Both the position numbers and the translations under genes were made by a program. Of a stretch of 64,000 nucleotides of DNA, positions 57,238 through 64,000 are shown one piece after another. Under the pieces are notes generated by a model. It was not told the DNA's origin. It did no database searches and worked only from the letters and a program-made list of their open reading frames with translations. Position 1 is the stretch's first letter, and every line of letters starts with the position of its first letter. This DNA comes from DATHAP01 sp963762865 (GTDB lineage: Bacteria > Actinomycetota > Actinomycetes > JACCUZ01): NCBI GenBank assembly GCA_963762865.1, contig CAVXNC010000009.1, positions 1 to 64,000 on the forward strand, given 5' to 3'.

Positions 57238-58371
57238 ATGCCACCCACTAGCAAGACCCCGTTGGACTTGGAGGAGCTGCGCACTGCGCTGCTGGCCGCC
57301 GGAACACCGTGGAACTCGTCGACCACGACGATGACCCAGCTCGACGAGACGCAGCGCGTCGACCGGCTCGGCGTTCCGCTGCCCTCGACCGCCGAGCTGA
57401 AGGCGCGCGAGGGGCAACCGGCTGCGATGGCGGCGCGCGCCCACGAGGTGGGGGACGGAGGCATCGGACTGCCCGCCGCCTTCGACGCGCGCAACGTCTA
57501 CGGGGCCAACTACACGACAGGGATCAAGGACCAGGCCAACTGCGGCTCGTGCGTCGCATTCGGGACAGTGGCCGCGCTGGAGACGACCGCGGCGTACACG
57601 AGGGGACAACCGGGCTTGAAGCTCGACCTGTCCGAGGCCCACCTGTTCTACACGCACGGGCCGAGCACCGGCGCGTCCTGCGGGAACGGCTGGTGGCCCG
57701 ACTACGCCATGGCCGCGTGCCGCGACATCGGCATCACCTACGAGGAGTACTTCCCCTACAGCGCCGGCAACACGAGCGGCGCGGTCCTGAACGGTGACTG
57801 GCCGAACCGGTTGGCGCGGATCCCGGGGTTCGTCGACATGACCGGCAACCCGGCCGCCATGAAGCAGCACATCTACGCCTACGGCGCGCTCACGGCCTGC
57901 TTCGTGGTCTACCAGGACTTCTTCAGCTATAGCAGCGGCGTGTACCGCCACGTGTCGGGCGGGGTCGCGGGAGGGCACTGCGTCGCGCTCGTCGGCTGGG
58001 ACGACTCGCAGGGCTGCTGGATCGCGAAGAACTCCTGGGGCGCAGGCTGGGGCGACGGCGGCTACGTCCGCATCGGTTACGGCCAGGGCTACATCGAGGA
58101 CTACCCCGGCACCCATCCGACAGTCATCGGAGCGACCGGCGTGATGCTGCGGGCGTGGCTGAACAACTCCCGCATCCTGGGACTGTGGACCAGCGCCAAC
58201 GACCTGAACGCATGGGCGTACGCCCAGAACATGGGCTGGCTGAAGCTCACCGCGGGCAGCGCGGTCAGCCAGCACAGCATGCTGATCGAGCTCACGGCCG
58301 CAAAGGGTGCGGCTCGACCGGTCAACCTGTTCCAGGACAACGGCACGCTCGCCGAGAACTACGTGCTGTAG
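57238..58371 (+). CDS. Papain-family (C1) cysteine protease with C-terminal accessory domain
   Basis: 377 residues with a very strong ribosome site. Residues 1-~78 look like a propeptide or linker; no signal peptide is visible, so it is cytoplasmic unless exported by a non-classical route. The C1 domain spans ~79-300: Gln99 and nucleophile Cys105 in IKDQANCGSCVAFGTVAALE, catalytic His247 in GGVAGGHCVALVGWD, Asn265 in WIAKNSWGAGWGDGGYVRIG. All four catalytic residues are present, so it should be active. The C-terminal ~75 residues (LGLWTSANDLNAWAYAQNMG, then W-L-K) resemble the product of the next gene. A chagasin-like inhibitor gene ends the operon. Confidence 0.92.
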   Translation: MPPTSKTPLDLEELRTALLAAGTPWNSSTTTMTQLDETQRVDRLGVPLPSTAELKAREGQPAAMAARAHEVGDGGIGLPAAFDARNVYGANYTTGIKDQANCGSCVAFGTVAALETTAAYTRGQPGLKLDLSEAHLFYTHGPSTGASCGNGWWPDYAMAACRDIGITYEEYFPYSAGNTSGAVLNGDWPNRLARIPGFVDMTGNPAAMKQHIYAYGALTACFVVYQDFFSYSSGVYRHVSGGVAGGHCVALVGWDDSQGCWIAKNSWGAGWGDGGYVRIGYGQGYIEDYPGTHPTVIGATGVMLRAWLNNSRILGLWTSANDLNAWAYAQNMGWLKLTAGSAVSQHSMLIELTAAKGAARPVNLFQDNGTLAENYVL

Positions 58372-58380
58372 GAGGCCGCG

Positions 58381-58812
58381 ATGAGCACCAAGCAGGACAC
58401 ACGCACGGATCGTCCGACCGTGACCCCTGAGACAACCTCGCCGAGCGACGCGCCGCGCTCCCTCGCCGAGCTCGGTGTTGCCGCGGCCGGCGCGACGGTC
58501 GAGTCCGCCGGCGCGGCGGTCCCGACCATCCAGCCTCCCGGATCCGCGGCTCCCCCGCCCTCGGTAGCGGCAGTCGCCGCGGTGACAGGTACCTGGCAGG
58601 TGGACCGGCGGATCAGCGCTCTCTGGACCAACCCGTCACCACGCAATGCGTGGCTCTACGTCGTCGGCCTGGGCTGGCGCAAGGTTTCCCCGGCCACCGA
58701 CTCGTCGGTGATCGCCATGACGGCCATCGGCAGCCTCGCCCGGCAGACCAACGCCCGGGTCGACTTCGTCGAGGAGAGCGACGGCACGATCAGCCAGCTG
58801 ACGATCTGGTGA
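58381..58812 (+). CDS. Small protein sharing the protease's C-terminal domain
   Basis: 143 residues, 9 bases after the protease stop, with its 3' end overlapping the inhibitor start (GTGA). Residues 1-~65 are a disordered Thr/Ser/Pro/Ala-rich leader. Residues ~71-143 (RRISALWTNPSPRNAWLYVV, GLGWRKVSPATDSSVIAMTA) align with the protease tail: both have R-I-x-x-L-W-T, N-A-W-x-Y and G-W-x-K at matching spacing. It may be a bacterial beta-barrel-like domain for binding. I do not recognise a named family. Operon position suggests a targeting or regulatory partner of the protease. Confidence 0.75.
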   Translation: MSTKQDTRTDRPTVTPETTSPSDAPRSLAELGVAAAGATVESAGAAVPTIQPPGSAAPPPSVAAVAAVTGTWQVDRRISALWTNPSPRNAWLYVVGLGWRKVSPATDSSVIAMTAIGSLARQTNARVDFVEESDGTISQLTIW

Positions 58813-59117
58813 CCGAGCACCGCCTGACTCCGGCGGACGACGGCAAGACCCTGACCGTCGACCCCGAGGACGTGGTCGTCCTCGAGCTGCCGGAGCAGGC
58901 GGCCACCGGCTACCAGTGGACGGTCGAAACGAGCGGAGCGGCAGTGGTGCTCGAGCGGCCCACTGCCGGCGACCCGGGTGCTCCCGGCGCCGAGCGCACC
59001 AGAGTGTTCGAGGTGCGCCCGGGGCCGGGCCGGACGCAGGTCACCGCGACCAAGGCTCGCTCGTGGGAGACCGCGCCACCGTTGGAGCGGCTGGCAGTCA
59101 ACCTCGAGCGGCGCTGA
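58809..59117 (+). CDS. Chagasin-like (I42) cysteine-protease inhibitor
   Basis: 102 residues from GTG 58809. It matches the chagasin fold in its three wedge loops: the central loop VVLELPEQAATGYQWTVETS (family motif NPTTGY-x-W), the loop before TRVFEVRPGPGRTQVTATK, and KARSWETAPPLERLAVNLE (family motif RPW). Chagasins block papain-family proteases by inserting these loops in the active cleft. No signal peptide, like the protease. Encoded last in the protease operon and translationally coupled, it is the natural inhibitor or antidote for that enzyme. The loop sequences are divergent, so the match is good but not certain. Confidence 0.78.
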   Translation: MTEHRLTPADDGKTLTVDPEDVVVLELPEQAATGYQWTVETSGAAVVLERPTAGDPGAPGAERTRVFEVRPGPGRTQVTATKARSWETAPPLERLAVNLERR

Positions 59118-59141
59118 CCGCGGAAACCCGCCCGTCCTGCG

Positions 59142-59462
59142 TCACGCGGGCTCCGCCTGACCGTCTGGTGACAGCAGCGTGCGCAGTGTGGCCGCGTCGG
59201 TAACTCGCACAGTGCGGCTATGTGAAAGATGCAGCCACAGCGGGACGGCACGCGCGCCCAGCACATGAGCCGCCGCGGCCAGTACCGCGATCCCACCCTC
59301 GTCGATATGTGGCGCGCAGGCGAGGTCTACGACAACTGACCTGACAGAGAGCTGGTCGGCTGCGCTCAGGTGCCGGTGCAGCTCGGGGGCGACCGCGCCG
59401 TCGATCACGCCGTCGACGAGCAGCAGCAGCTCGTCTCCGACCACCGCTGACAGGACCGCCAT
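59142..59462 (-). CDS. STAS-domain protein (anti-anti-sigma-like)
   Basis: 106 residues from ATG 59462. STAS fold: DELLLLVDGVIDGAVAPELH, LSVRSVVVDLACAPHIDEGG (the segment that normally holds the phosphorylatable Ser; here DEGGIAVL, so Glu-Gly replaces D-S), and VPLWLHLSHSRTVRVTDAAT. Lack of the conserved Ser suggests it is not switched by an RsbW-type kinase, or is a degenerate member. Convergent to the inhibitor gene, 24 bases away. Confidence 0.72.
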   Translation of the reverse strand: MAVLSAVVGDELLLLVDGVIDGAVAPELHRHLSAADQLSVRSVVVDLACAPHIDEGGIAVLAAAAHVLGARAVPLWLHLSHSRTVRVTDAATLRTLLSPDGQAEPA

Positions 59463-59710
59463 GCGATCACGATAGGGCGCGGCCAAGGCGATCAGCGGGA
59501 GCCGAGAGGCACTCACCCGACGAGTCGATAGCAAAACCGGCCAAGGCCGCACGTTCAGCCGGAATGCGACTTTCTGGTACCGCGCTTGTCGCACTCACCC
59601 GGGAAGCCACGTCGAACAGTCCGCGCGAGGGGCCTCGAACTCGTCGTCCGTGAGCGGTGACGGGCGGGCCGGTTGGTCTCGGCGGCGGACCGGCGGGACA
59701 TGATGGTGAC

Positions 59711-60172
59711 GTGGCCGACGTCGAGGTGAGCGAGCAGGTGGCGGCGACGCCGGACGACGTCTACGCGATGGTCAGCGACGTCACGCGGATGGGCTCGTGG
59801 AGCCCGGAGACGACGTCCTGCCGCTGGCTGGACGGAGCGACCGGACCGACGGTCGGTGCGCGGTTCCGCGGCACGAACAAGCGCGGCCCGTTGCTGTGGC
59901 AGACGACCTGCACCGTCACCGCGGCCGAGCCGGGCAAGCGCTTCGCCTTCGACGTGAAGTTCGGACCGGCGCCGATCTCGTCGTGGTCCTACGACCTCGA
60001 GCCGGCCCGCGACGGGACGACCCGCATCACCGAGTCGTGGAGCGACCGGCGCTCGAGCGCGCTCAAGGTGACGTCCGTCCCCGTGATGGGCATCCGCGAC
60101 CGGGCCGCGCACAACCGGCGCAGCATGCAGGCGACTCTCGCCGCGCTCAAGGTCGCGGCGGAGACGGTCTGA
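59711..60172 (+). CDS. SRPBCC / polyketide cyclase-like protein
   Basis: 153 residues from GTG 59711. START/Bet v 1-like fold: DVEVSEQVAATPDDVYAMVS, DVTRMGSWSPETTSCRWLDG, VGARFRGTNKRGPLLWQTTC, FAFDVKFGPAPISSWSYDLE and a long C-terminal helix DRAAHNRRSMQATLAALKVA. The family binds hydrophobic ligands; some members are cyclases or aromatases. Alone here, no biosynthetic partner nearby. Confidence 0.88.
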   Translation: MADVEVSEQVAATPDDVYAMVSDVTRMGSWSPETTSCRWLDGATGPTVGARFRGTNKRGPLLWQTTCTVTAAEPGKRFAFDVKFGPAPISSWSYDLEPARDGTTRITESWSDRRSSALKVTSVPVMGIRDRAAHNRRSMQATLAALKVAAETV

Positions 60173-60183
60173 GCCGTCGCGCC

Positions 60184-61176
60184 TCAGCTGCGCCGGCGGG
60201 GACGCAGCCTTGTCCCCGGCATGGCGGGTGCCGGAAGCGCCGCCCCGTCGTAGGCGGCGACCCGACCGAACCTGGTCTCGGCCCCGTCCACCGCGCGCTG
60301 CCACTCCTCGCGCGAGGCCTCGACCTCGTCGTGGTCACGCCCGACGAAGTTCCACCACATCAGCAGCTCCTCGTCGAAGGGCTCGCCGCCGAGCAGCAGC
60401 CCGCGCGCCGGGCCGTCGTCGCTGCCGACCGCGACCGACTCGCGCCCGCAGCCGAGGTAGAGCAGCGAACCCTTCGCGAGCGGCTCGCCGTCGACCACCA
60501 GGTCGTCGGAGAGGGCCAGCACGGCGTGCTCGAACGTCGCATCCAACGGGACGTCGCCGGACGCCCCGGTCGTGACCTCGAGGTCGGCACCGACGATGGG
60601 GCTGTACGTCGTCGCCAGCGAAACCGCGTCGCCGACCCGGCCGAGCACGACCGTGACCGTGACGCCGTCGTCTACGGCGCCGACCACGTGGACCGGCAAC
60701 CGATCGTGGTGCTCGAAGGCGGGAGCCGTGTGGCGCGACTGGTCGGGCAGCGCCACCCAGAGCTGCACGCCGCGCAGCTCCGGTGACGACGGGGTCGACG
60801 TCTCGGCGTGCGCGATGCCCCGGCCGGCCGTCATCAGGCTCAGCGACCCGGGCCGCACGAGCTGCTCGCTGCCGACGCTGTCCTGGTGAAGCACCTCGCC
60901 ACTGAGCAGCCAGGTCACCGTCTGCAGGCCGGTGTGCGGGTGCGGCGGGACCCGCATCGGCGACTCGACCGGGTCGGAGGGCCCGTAGTCGTCGACGAAG
61001 CACCAGGCCCCGACCGAGCGCAGCTCCCGGTGCGGCAGCGTGCGGCGTACGACCATCGCGCGGGGACCGCCCAACGGCACCTCGCGCGGCTCGAGGACCC
61101 GGCGCGCCGGGGTGCGGCTGACGGTGGCCAGCCCACCGGCCGGCTCCTCGGCAGGCCTGCGCTCGAGGTTGCTCAC
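60184..61176 (-). CDS. Pirin family protein (bicupin)
   Basis: 330 residues, GTG start 61176. Pirin N-terminal cupin: TLPHRELRSVGAWCFVDDYG, RVPPHPHTGLQTVTWLLSGE with the His metal ligands (HPHTG), GRGIAHAETS; the C-terminal domain includes LLLGGEPFDEELLMWWNFVG. Pirins may be quercetinase-like dioxygenases or redox sensors. Convergent to SRPBCC gene (11-base gap), divergent from the methyltransferase gene (58 bases). Confidence 0.9.
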   Translation of the reverse strand: MSNLERRPAEEPAGGLATVSRTPARRVLEPREVPLGGPRAMVVRRTLPHRELRSVGAWCFVDDYGPSDPVESPMRVPPHPHTGLQTVTWLLSGEVLHQDSVGSEQLVRPGSLSLMTAGRGIAHAETSTPSSPELRGVQLWVALPDQSRHTAPAFEHHDRLPVHVVGAVDDGVTVTVVLGRVGDAVSLATTYSPIVGADLEVTTGASGDVPLDATFEHAVLALSDDLVVDGEPLAKGSLLYLGCGRESVAVGSDDGPARGLLLGGEPFDEELLMWWNFVGRDHDEVEASREEWQRAVDGAETRFGRVAAYDGAALPAPAMPGTRLRPRRRS

Positions 61177-61234
61177 GCCGCGAGCGTACGACCGCGACCT
61201 TCCCGATGACGCTGCCCGGCCTAGGGTCTCTCGG

Positions 61235-61975
61235 GTGCCGGACCCGATCTTCAGCCACCCTCGGCTCGCTGCCGTCTACGACGCCCTCGACCCTGACCGC
61301 AGCGACCTCGACGTCTACCTGGGCATCGTCCGGGAGCTGGGTGGCGGCCGCGTCCTCGACATCGGGTGCGGCACGGGCACCTTCGCACTGCTGCTCGCCG
61401 AGGCCGGCCACGAGGTGGTCGGGGTCGACCCGGCCGCTGCGTCCGTCGCCGTCGCGAGGGCCAAGCCGGGTGCCGAGCGGGTTCGCTGGGTCGTGGGTGA
61501 CACCGCCGCCGCGCTCCCGGTGCAGGTGGACGTGGCAACGCTGACCGGCAACGTCGCGCAGGCCGTCGTCGACCTGGCCGACTGGCAGGACCTGCTGGGC
61601 GCTGCGCACGACGCCCTGCGGCCCGGCGGGTACCTCGTCCTGGAGACCCGCGACCCGGGTTACCGAGGCTGGGAGGAGTGGACCCGCTCCGCGACGTACC
61701 GCTCCGTCGACCTTGACGGGGTCGTCGAGGGTGTCGGCACGGTCGAGACCTGGACCGAGCTGCTCGCCGTCGACCTGCCGCTGGTGACCTTCCGCCACAC
61801 CTGGGTCTTCGGCGCGGACGGGGCGGTGCTCACGTCGGACTCGACGCTGCGCTTCCGGCTGCGCGACGAGGTGACCGCCGACCTGGCGGCCAGGGGCTTC
61901 GCGGTGGTGGACGTGCGGGACGCGCCCGACCGGCCGGGCCGGGAGCTGGTCTTCATCGCCCGGCGAGTGGGCTGA
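61235..61975 (+). CDS. Class I SAM-dependent methyltransferase
   Basis: 246 residues from GTG 61235. SAM-binding motif I is GGRVLDIGCGTGTFALLLAE, motif II acid GHEVVGVDPAAASVAVARAK, and motif post-I/III VQVDVATLTGNVAQAVVDLA and LRPGGYLVLETRDPG. The C-terminal beta part (WTELLAVDLPLVTFRHTWVF, ADLAARGFAVVDVRDAPDRP) is that of the UbiE-like/Methyltransf_25 group. The substrate is unknown. A hairpin follows 14 bases after its stop. Confidence 0.88.
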   Translation: MPDPIFSHPRLAAVYDALDPDRSDLDVYLGIVRELGGGRVLDIGCGTGTFALLLAEAGHEVVGVDPAAASVAVARAKPGAERVRWVVGDTAAALPVQVDVATLTGNVAQAVVDLADWQDLLGAAHDALRPGGYLVLETRDPGYRGWEEWTRSATYRSVDLDGVVEGVGTVETWTELLAVDLPLVTFRHTWVFGADGAVLTSDSTLRFRLRDEVTADLAARGFAVVDVRDAPDRPGRELVFIARRVG

Positions 61976-61988
61976 GCGCTCCGCTACG

Positions 61989-62065
61989 TGATCGTTTGCG
62001 ACGTCCGCGGCCGCGACGCGCCGACGACGCCGGCGCGTCAACCCAGGAAACGTCGCAAACGATCA
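61989..62065. terminator. Long inverted repeat downstream of the methyltransferase
   Basis: TGATCGTTTGCGACGT (61989-62004) pairs perfectly with ACGTCGCAAACGATCA (62050-62065). The loop holds a second inverted repeat (GACGCGCC and GGCGCGTC). It is a cruciform-capable element in a convergent intergenic region, probably a terminator. Confidence 0.5.
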
Positions 62066-62107
62066 TCACCCGCCGTCACAAACCACGGCTGGTCCAGCGA
62101 GCACCCG

Positions 62108-62156
62108 AAGTGGACCGGCTGGCGAGTCGGTTCCCATGCCGGTGGCCGGTCCACTT
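62108..62156. terminator. Second hairpin between the methyltransferase and yaaA
   Basis: AAGTGGACCGGC (62108-62119) pairs perfectly with GCCGGTCCACTT (62145-62156), 25-base loop. It lies 27 bases beyond the stop of yaaA (62183) and could terminate transcription from that side. Confidence 0.5.
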
Positions 62157-62182
62157 GGCACCAGCACGGGCACCTGCCGCGG

Positions 62183-62991
62183 TCAGGGGTAGCGGCCGAC
62201 GAGGTCGAGGGCGGGCGCAGCAGGGGTGCCCCGGTCCTCGACGCGCAGGTCCAGCGCGTCGGCGGCGGCACAAACGGCGGCGACCAGGTCGCGCACGGTT
62301 CGCGGCCGGCGGCGACCGGCGAGCAGGTGGCGGGCGAGCAGACCCTTGACCCACTTCGCGTGGTAGCTGACCGGGCCGACCTTGTGCGCCGCCCCGGTCC
62401 CCCGCTCGGCAAGCACCCGCACGGACACCACCTGCGGTCGCAGGTCGCCGATCCGGCTCGCCACATCGCCACGTAGTCCCCGGAGCGCAGGTCGAGCACC
62501 GGCTCGTCACCGACCAGCCCCGGCAGCACCTCCGCCAGCGGCCCGCGCCAGTGGGCGGTCACTCCGCCGAGGCCGGGCACGGTCCCGCTGGCCGGCACCC
62601 GGTAGTCCGGGACGAGGTCGCCTCCGCGTACGACGCCCCAGAGCCCGCTGAACACCAGCACCTGCGCCTCGGCCCGCCGGCGGGCGGCGGTAGTCAGGGT
62701 CGGTGCGTCCAGCGACGCGAAGACCACGCCGGCGTAGCGGTCCAGTGACGGGCGGGTCGGCGCGGTCGCCACCTGACTGTCGGCGACCAGCGCCTCAGCG
62801 GCGAGCCCCGGCGGCAGCTTGAGGCCGGTCGCGAGCGCTGTCTTCCGCCGGTCGGCGGCTCGGCGGATGGCGCTCATCAGCACGGCCCGGGCCTCCGCCA
62901 GGTCCGGCGTCGACAGTTCCGGGCGGTCCCCGAGGGGCGGGCCGTCGCCGCCGGGCGTCTTGGCCTCGGACGGCGGCAGCAGCAGGAGCAC
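62183..62991 (-). pseudogene. yaaA: Peroxide stress protein YaaA, one frameshift
   Basis: GTG 62991. The N-terminus LLLLPPSEAKTPGGDGPPLG is the YaaA/DUF328 signature; GVVFASLDAPTLTTAARRRA, VLVFSGLWGVVRGGDLVPDY and VLDLRSGDYVAMW follow. Near 62465 the frame changes: the rest (RIGDLRPQVVSVRVLAERGT, GPVSYHAKWVKGLLARHLLA) is in the frame ending at 62183. The joined length of ~268 residues is normal. YaaA limits iron-driven damage during H2O2 stress in Escherichia coli and binds DNA. A single slip makes an assembly error possible. Confidence 0.85.
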
Positions 62992-63107
62992 GGGCGGGGA
63001 CGCTAGCCGACCAGTTCGAACCGGCTGAAACGCCTGCCGCCGCCCGGGCTCCGACCGTAGGGTCGGCCCGCAGGCAGGACAGGGTCCGAGGCAGGTGTGG
63101 GCGACGG

Positions 63108-64000
63108 ATGGGTGCGGCTGTGACGGTGCCTCAGGCGGTGCAGGGGGCGGACATCGGCGTCGCCGGGTCGGAGGCCACGCTGCGGATCGGCGTCCTGGGC
63201 GAGATGACCGCCCGACGGACCGACAACGGCACCGGCGGCAGCGACGGCGACCCCATCGACCTCGGCGGCCCGCGGCAGCGCGCGGTCCTCGGCCTGCTGG
63301 TCCTGGCGCGCGGCGACGTCGTCCCCGCCGACCGGCTGATCGACGCCCTGTGGGGCGAGGACACCCCGCCGAGCGCGACCAGCGCGCTGCAGGCCTACGT
63401 CAGCCACCTGCGCCGTCGCCTCGAGCCGGCCCGCGGGCCGCGCGACCGGCAGAGCGTCATCGCGCGGCAGGGCCCGGGCTACGCGCTGCGCACCGAGGGC
63501 CTGGTCGTCGACTCCTGGGACTTCGAGCGGCTGCTGCTGCAGGCCGGTGCCGCCGAGTCGGCGGCCGACGCCCGCACGCTGCTCGACCGGGCCCTCGCGC
63601 TGTGGCGCGGCCCGGCCTTCGCCGACCACATCGGCCAGGCGTGGGCCGACGCCGAGTCGGCCCGCCTCGCCGGACTGCGCGACGTCGCCCGCGAGCAGCG
63701 GCTCGAGGCCCGGCTGGGCAGCGGCGAGTCCGCCGTCCTCGTCCCCGAGATCGAGGGGCTGGTCGCCGAGGACCCGCTGCGCGAGGAGCGCTGGCGGCTG
63801 CTCGTCCTGGCGCTCTACCGCGCGCACCGGCAGGCCGACGCGCTCGCCGCGCTGCGCCGCGCCCGGACCACGCTCTCCGACGAGCTCGGGGTCGACCCGG
63901 GGCCGGCCCTGCGTGCCCTCGAGGCCGAGGTCCTCGCCCAGTCACCGACCCTCGACGCCCCGGCCCGGACGGTGACACCACCCGCGGCGGCACCGGCCGA
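63108..64000 (+). CDS. BTAD/SARP-type transcriptional regulator, 3' end beyond the window
   Basis: Open from ATG 63108 to the window end, 297 codons without a stop. Residues ~20-110 are an OmpR/PhoB-type winged helix (LRIGVLGEMTARRT, IDLGGPRQRAVLGLLVLARG, PPSATSALQAYVSHLRRRLE), and ~125-270 a bacterial transcriptional activator domain (SWDFERLLLQAGAAESAADA, LWRGPAFADHIGQAWADAES, EDPLREERWRLLVLALYRAH, LSDELGVDPGPALRALEAEV). This is the N-terminal half of an AfsR/SARP regulator; an ATPase or TPR part may follow outside. Such proteins activate secondary metabolism or stress genes. Confidence 0.9.
   Translation, partial: MGAAVTVPQAVQGADIGVAGSEATLRIGVLGEMTARRTDNGTGGSDGDPIDLGGPRQRAVLGLLVLARGDVVPADRLIDALWGEDTPPSATSALQAYVSHLRRRLEPARGPRDRQSVIARQGPGYALRTEGLVVDSWDFERLLLQAGAAESAADARTLLDRALALWRGPAFADHIGQAWADAESARLAGLRDVAREQRLEARLGSGESAVLVPEIEGLVAEDPLREERWRLLVLALYRAHRQADALAALRRARTTLSDELGVDPGPALRALEAEVLAQSPTLDAPARTVTPPAAAPA

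Overview
The window is very GC-rich DNA with closely packed genes, many GTG starts and frequent 4-base start/stop overlaps. The gene families (DUF222/13E12 HNH endonuclease with an actinobacterial LexA box, DUF4192, DUF4262, BTAD regulator, RecBCD) point to an actinobacterium, probably of the Nocardioidaceae or a close relative; that placement is inferred from gene content, not a phylogeny.

Region 1 (1-10.2 kb) is accessory and decaying. It holds an IS256-type transposase entering from the left edge, broken genes (nucleotidyltransferase, SnoaL-like cyclase, TetR regulator, alpha/beta hydrolases), an intact tyrosine recombinase, and truncated IS5- and IS110-type transposases lying side by side. 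Inside it is one intact module: TetR regulator, EthD-like protein and alpha/beta hydrolase, with related palindromes upstream of the regulator and of the hydrolase.

Region 2 (10.2-15.4 kb) is a catabolic cluster: XRE-cupin regulator, divergent M24 creatinase-like enzyme, TrzA/AtzA-type amidohydrolase, bicupin and an SDR lacking its usual catalytic residues. From 15.4 to 19.9 kb come a wrecked DUF4352 gene, a partial duplication of the SDR 3' end, ppk2 between two copies of one hairpin, a small secreted protein and about 1.9 kb without a recognisable gene. recC-recB-recD follow (19.9-28.4 kb); recC and recB are frameshifted as sequenced.

Region 3 (28.5-38.7 kb) has small exported proteins, the SOS-boxed HNH protein, DUF4262, a nagA-nagZ-mug group, an S4-domain protein and a locus laid out like a polymorphic toxin with an immunity gene. 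Region 4 (38.7-54.7 kb) is metabolic: a sarcosine/dimethylglycine dehydrogenase-like flavoprotein, a penicillin acylase-family enzyme, and an IclR-regulated carboxylate transport/CoA operon facing a divergent operon (class V aminotransferase, FAD/4Fe-4S 2-hydroxyacid dehydrogenase, HAD, cupin) across a shared control region.

Region 5 (54.8-64 kb) has GNAT, VOC and DUF4192 genes, then the most striking locus: a papain-family (C1) cysteine protease, a small protein sharing the protease's C-terminal domain, and a chagasin-like (I42) cysteine-protease inhibitor in one tight operon. STAS, SRPBCC, pirin, methyltransferase, yaaA (frameshifted) and the start of a BTAD regulator complete the window.

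Many conserved genes have single-base frame breaks, so assembly indels are a real possibility alongside true pseudogenes; each case is flagged.
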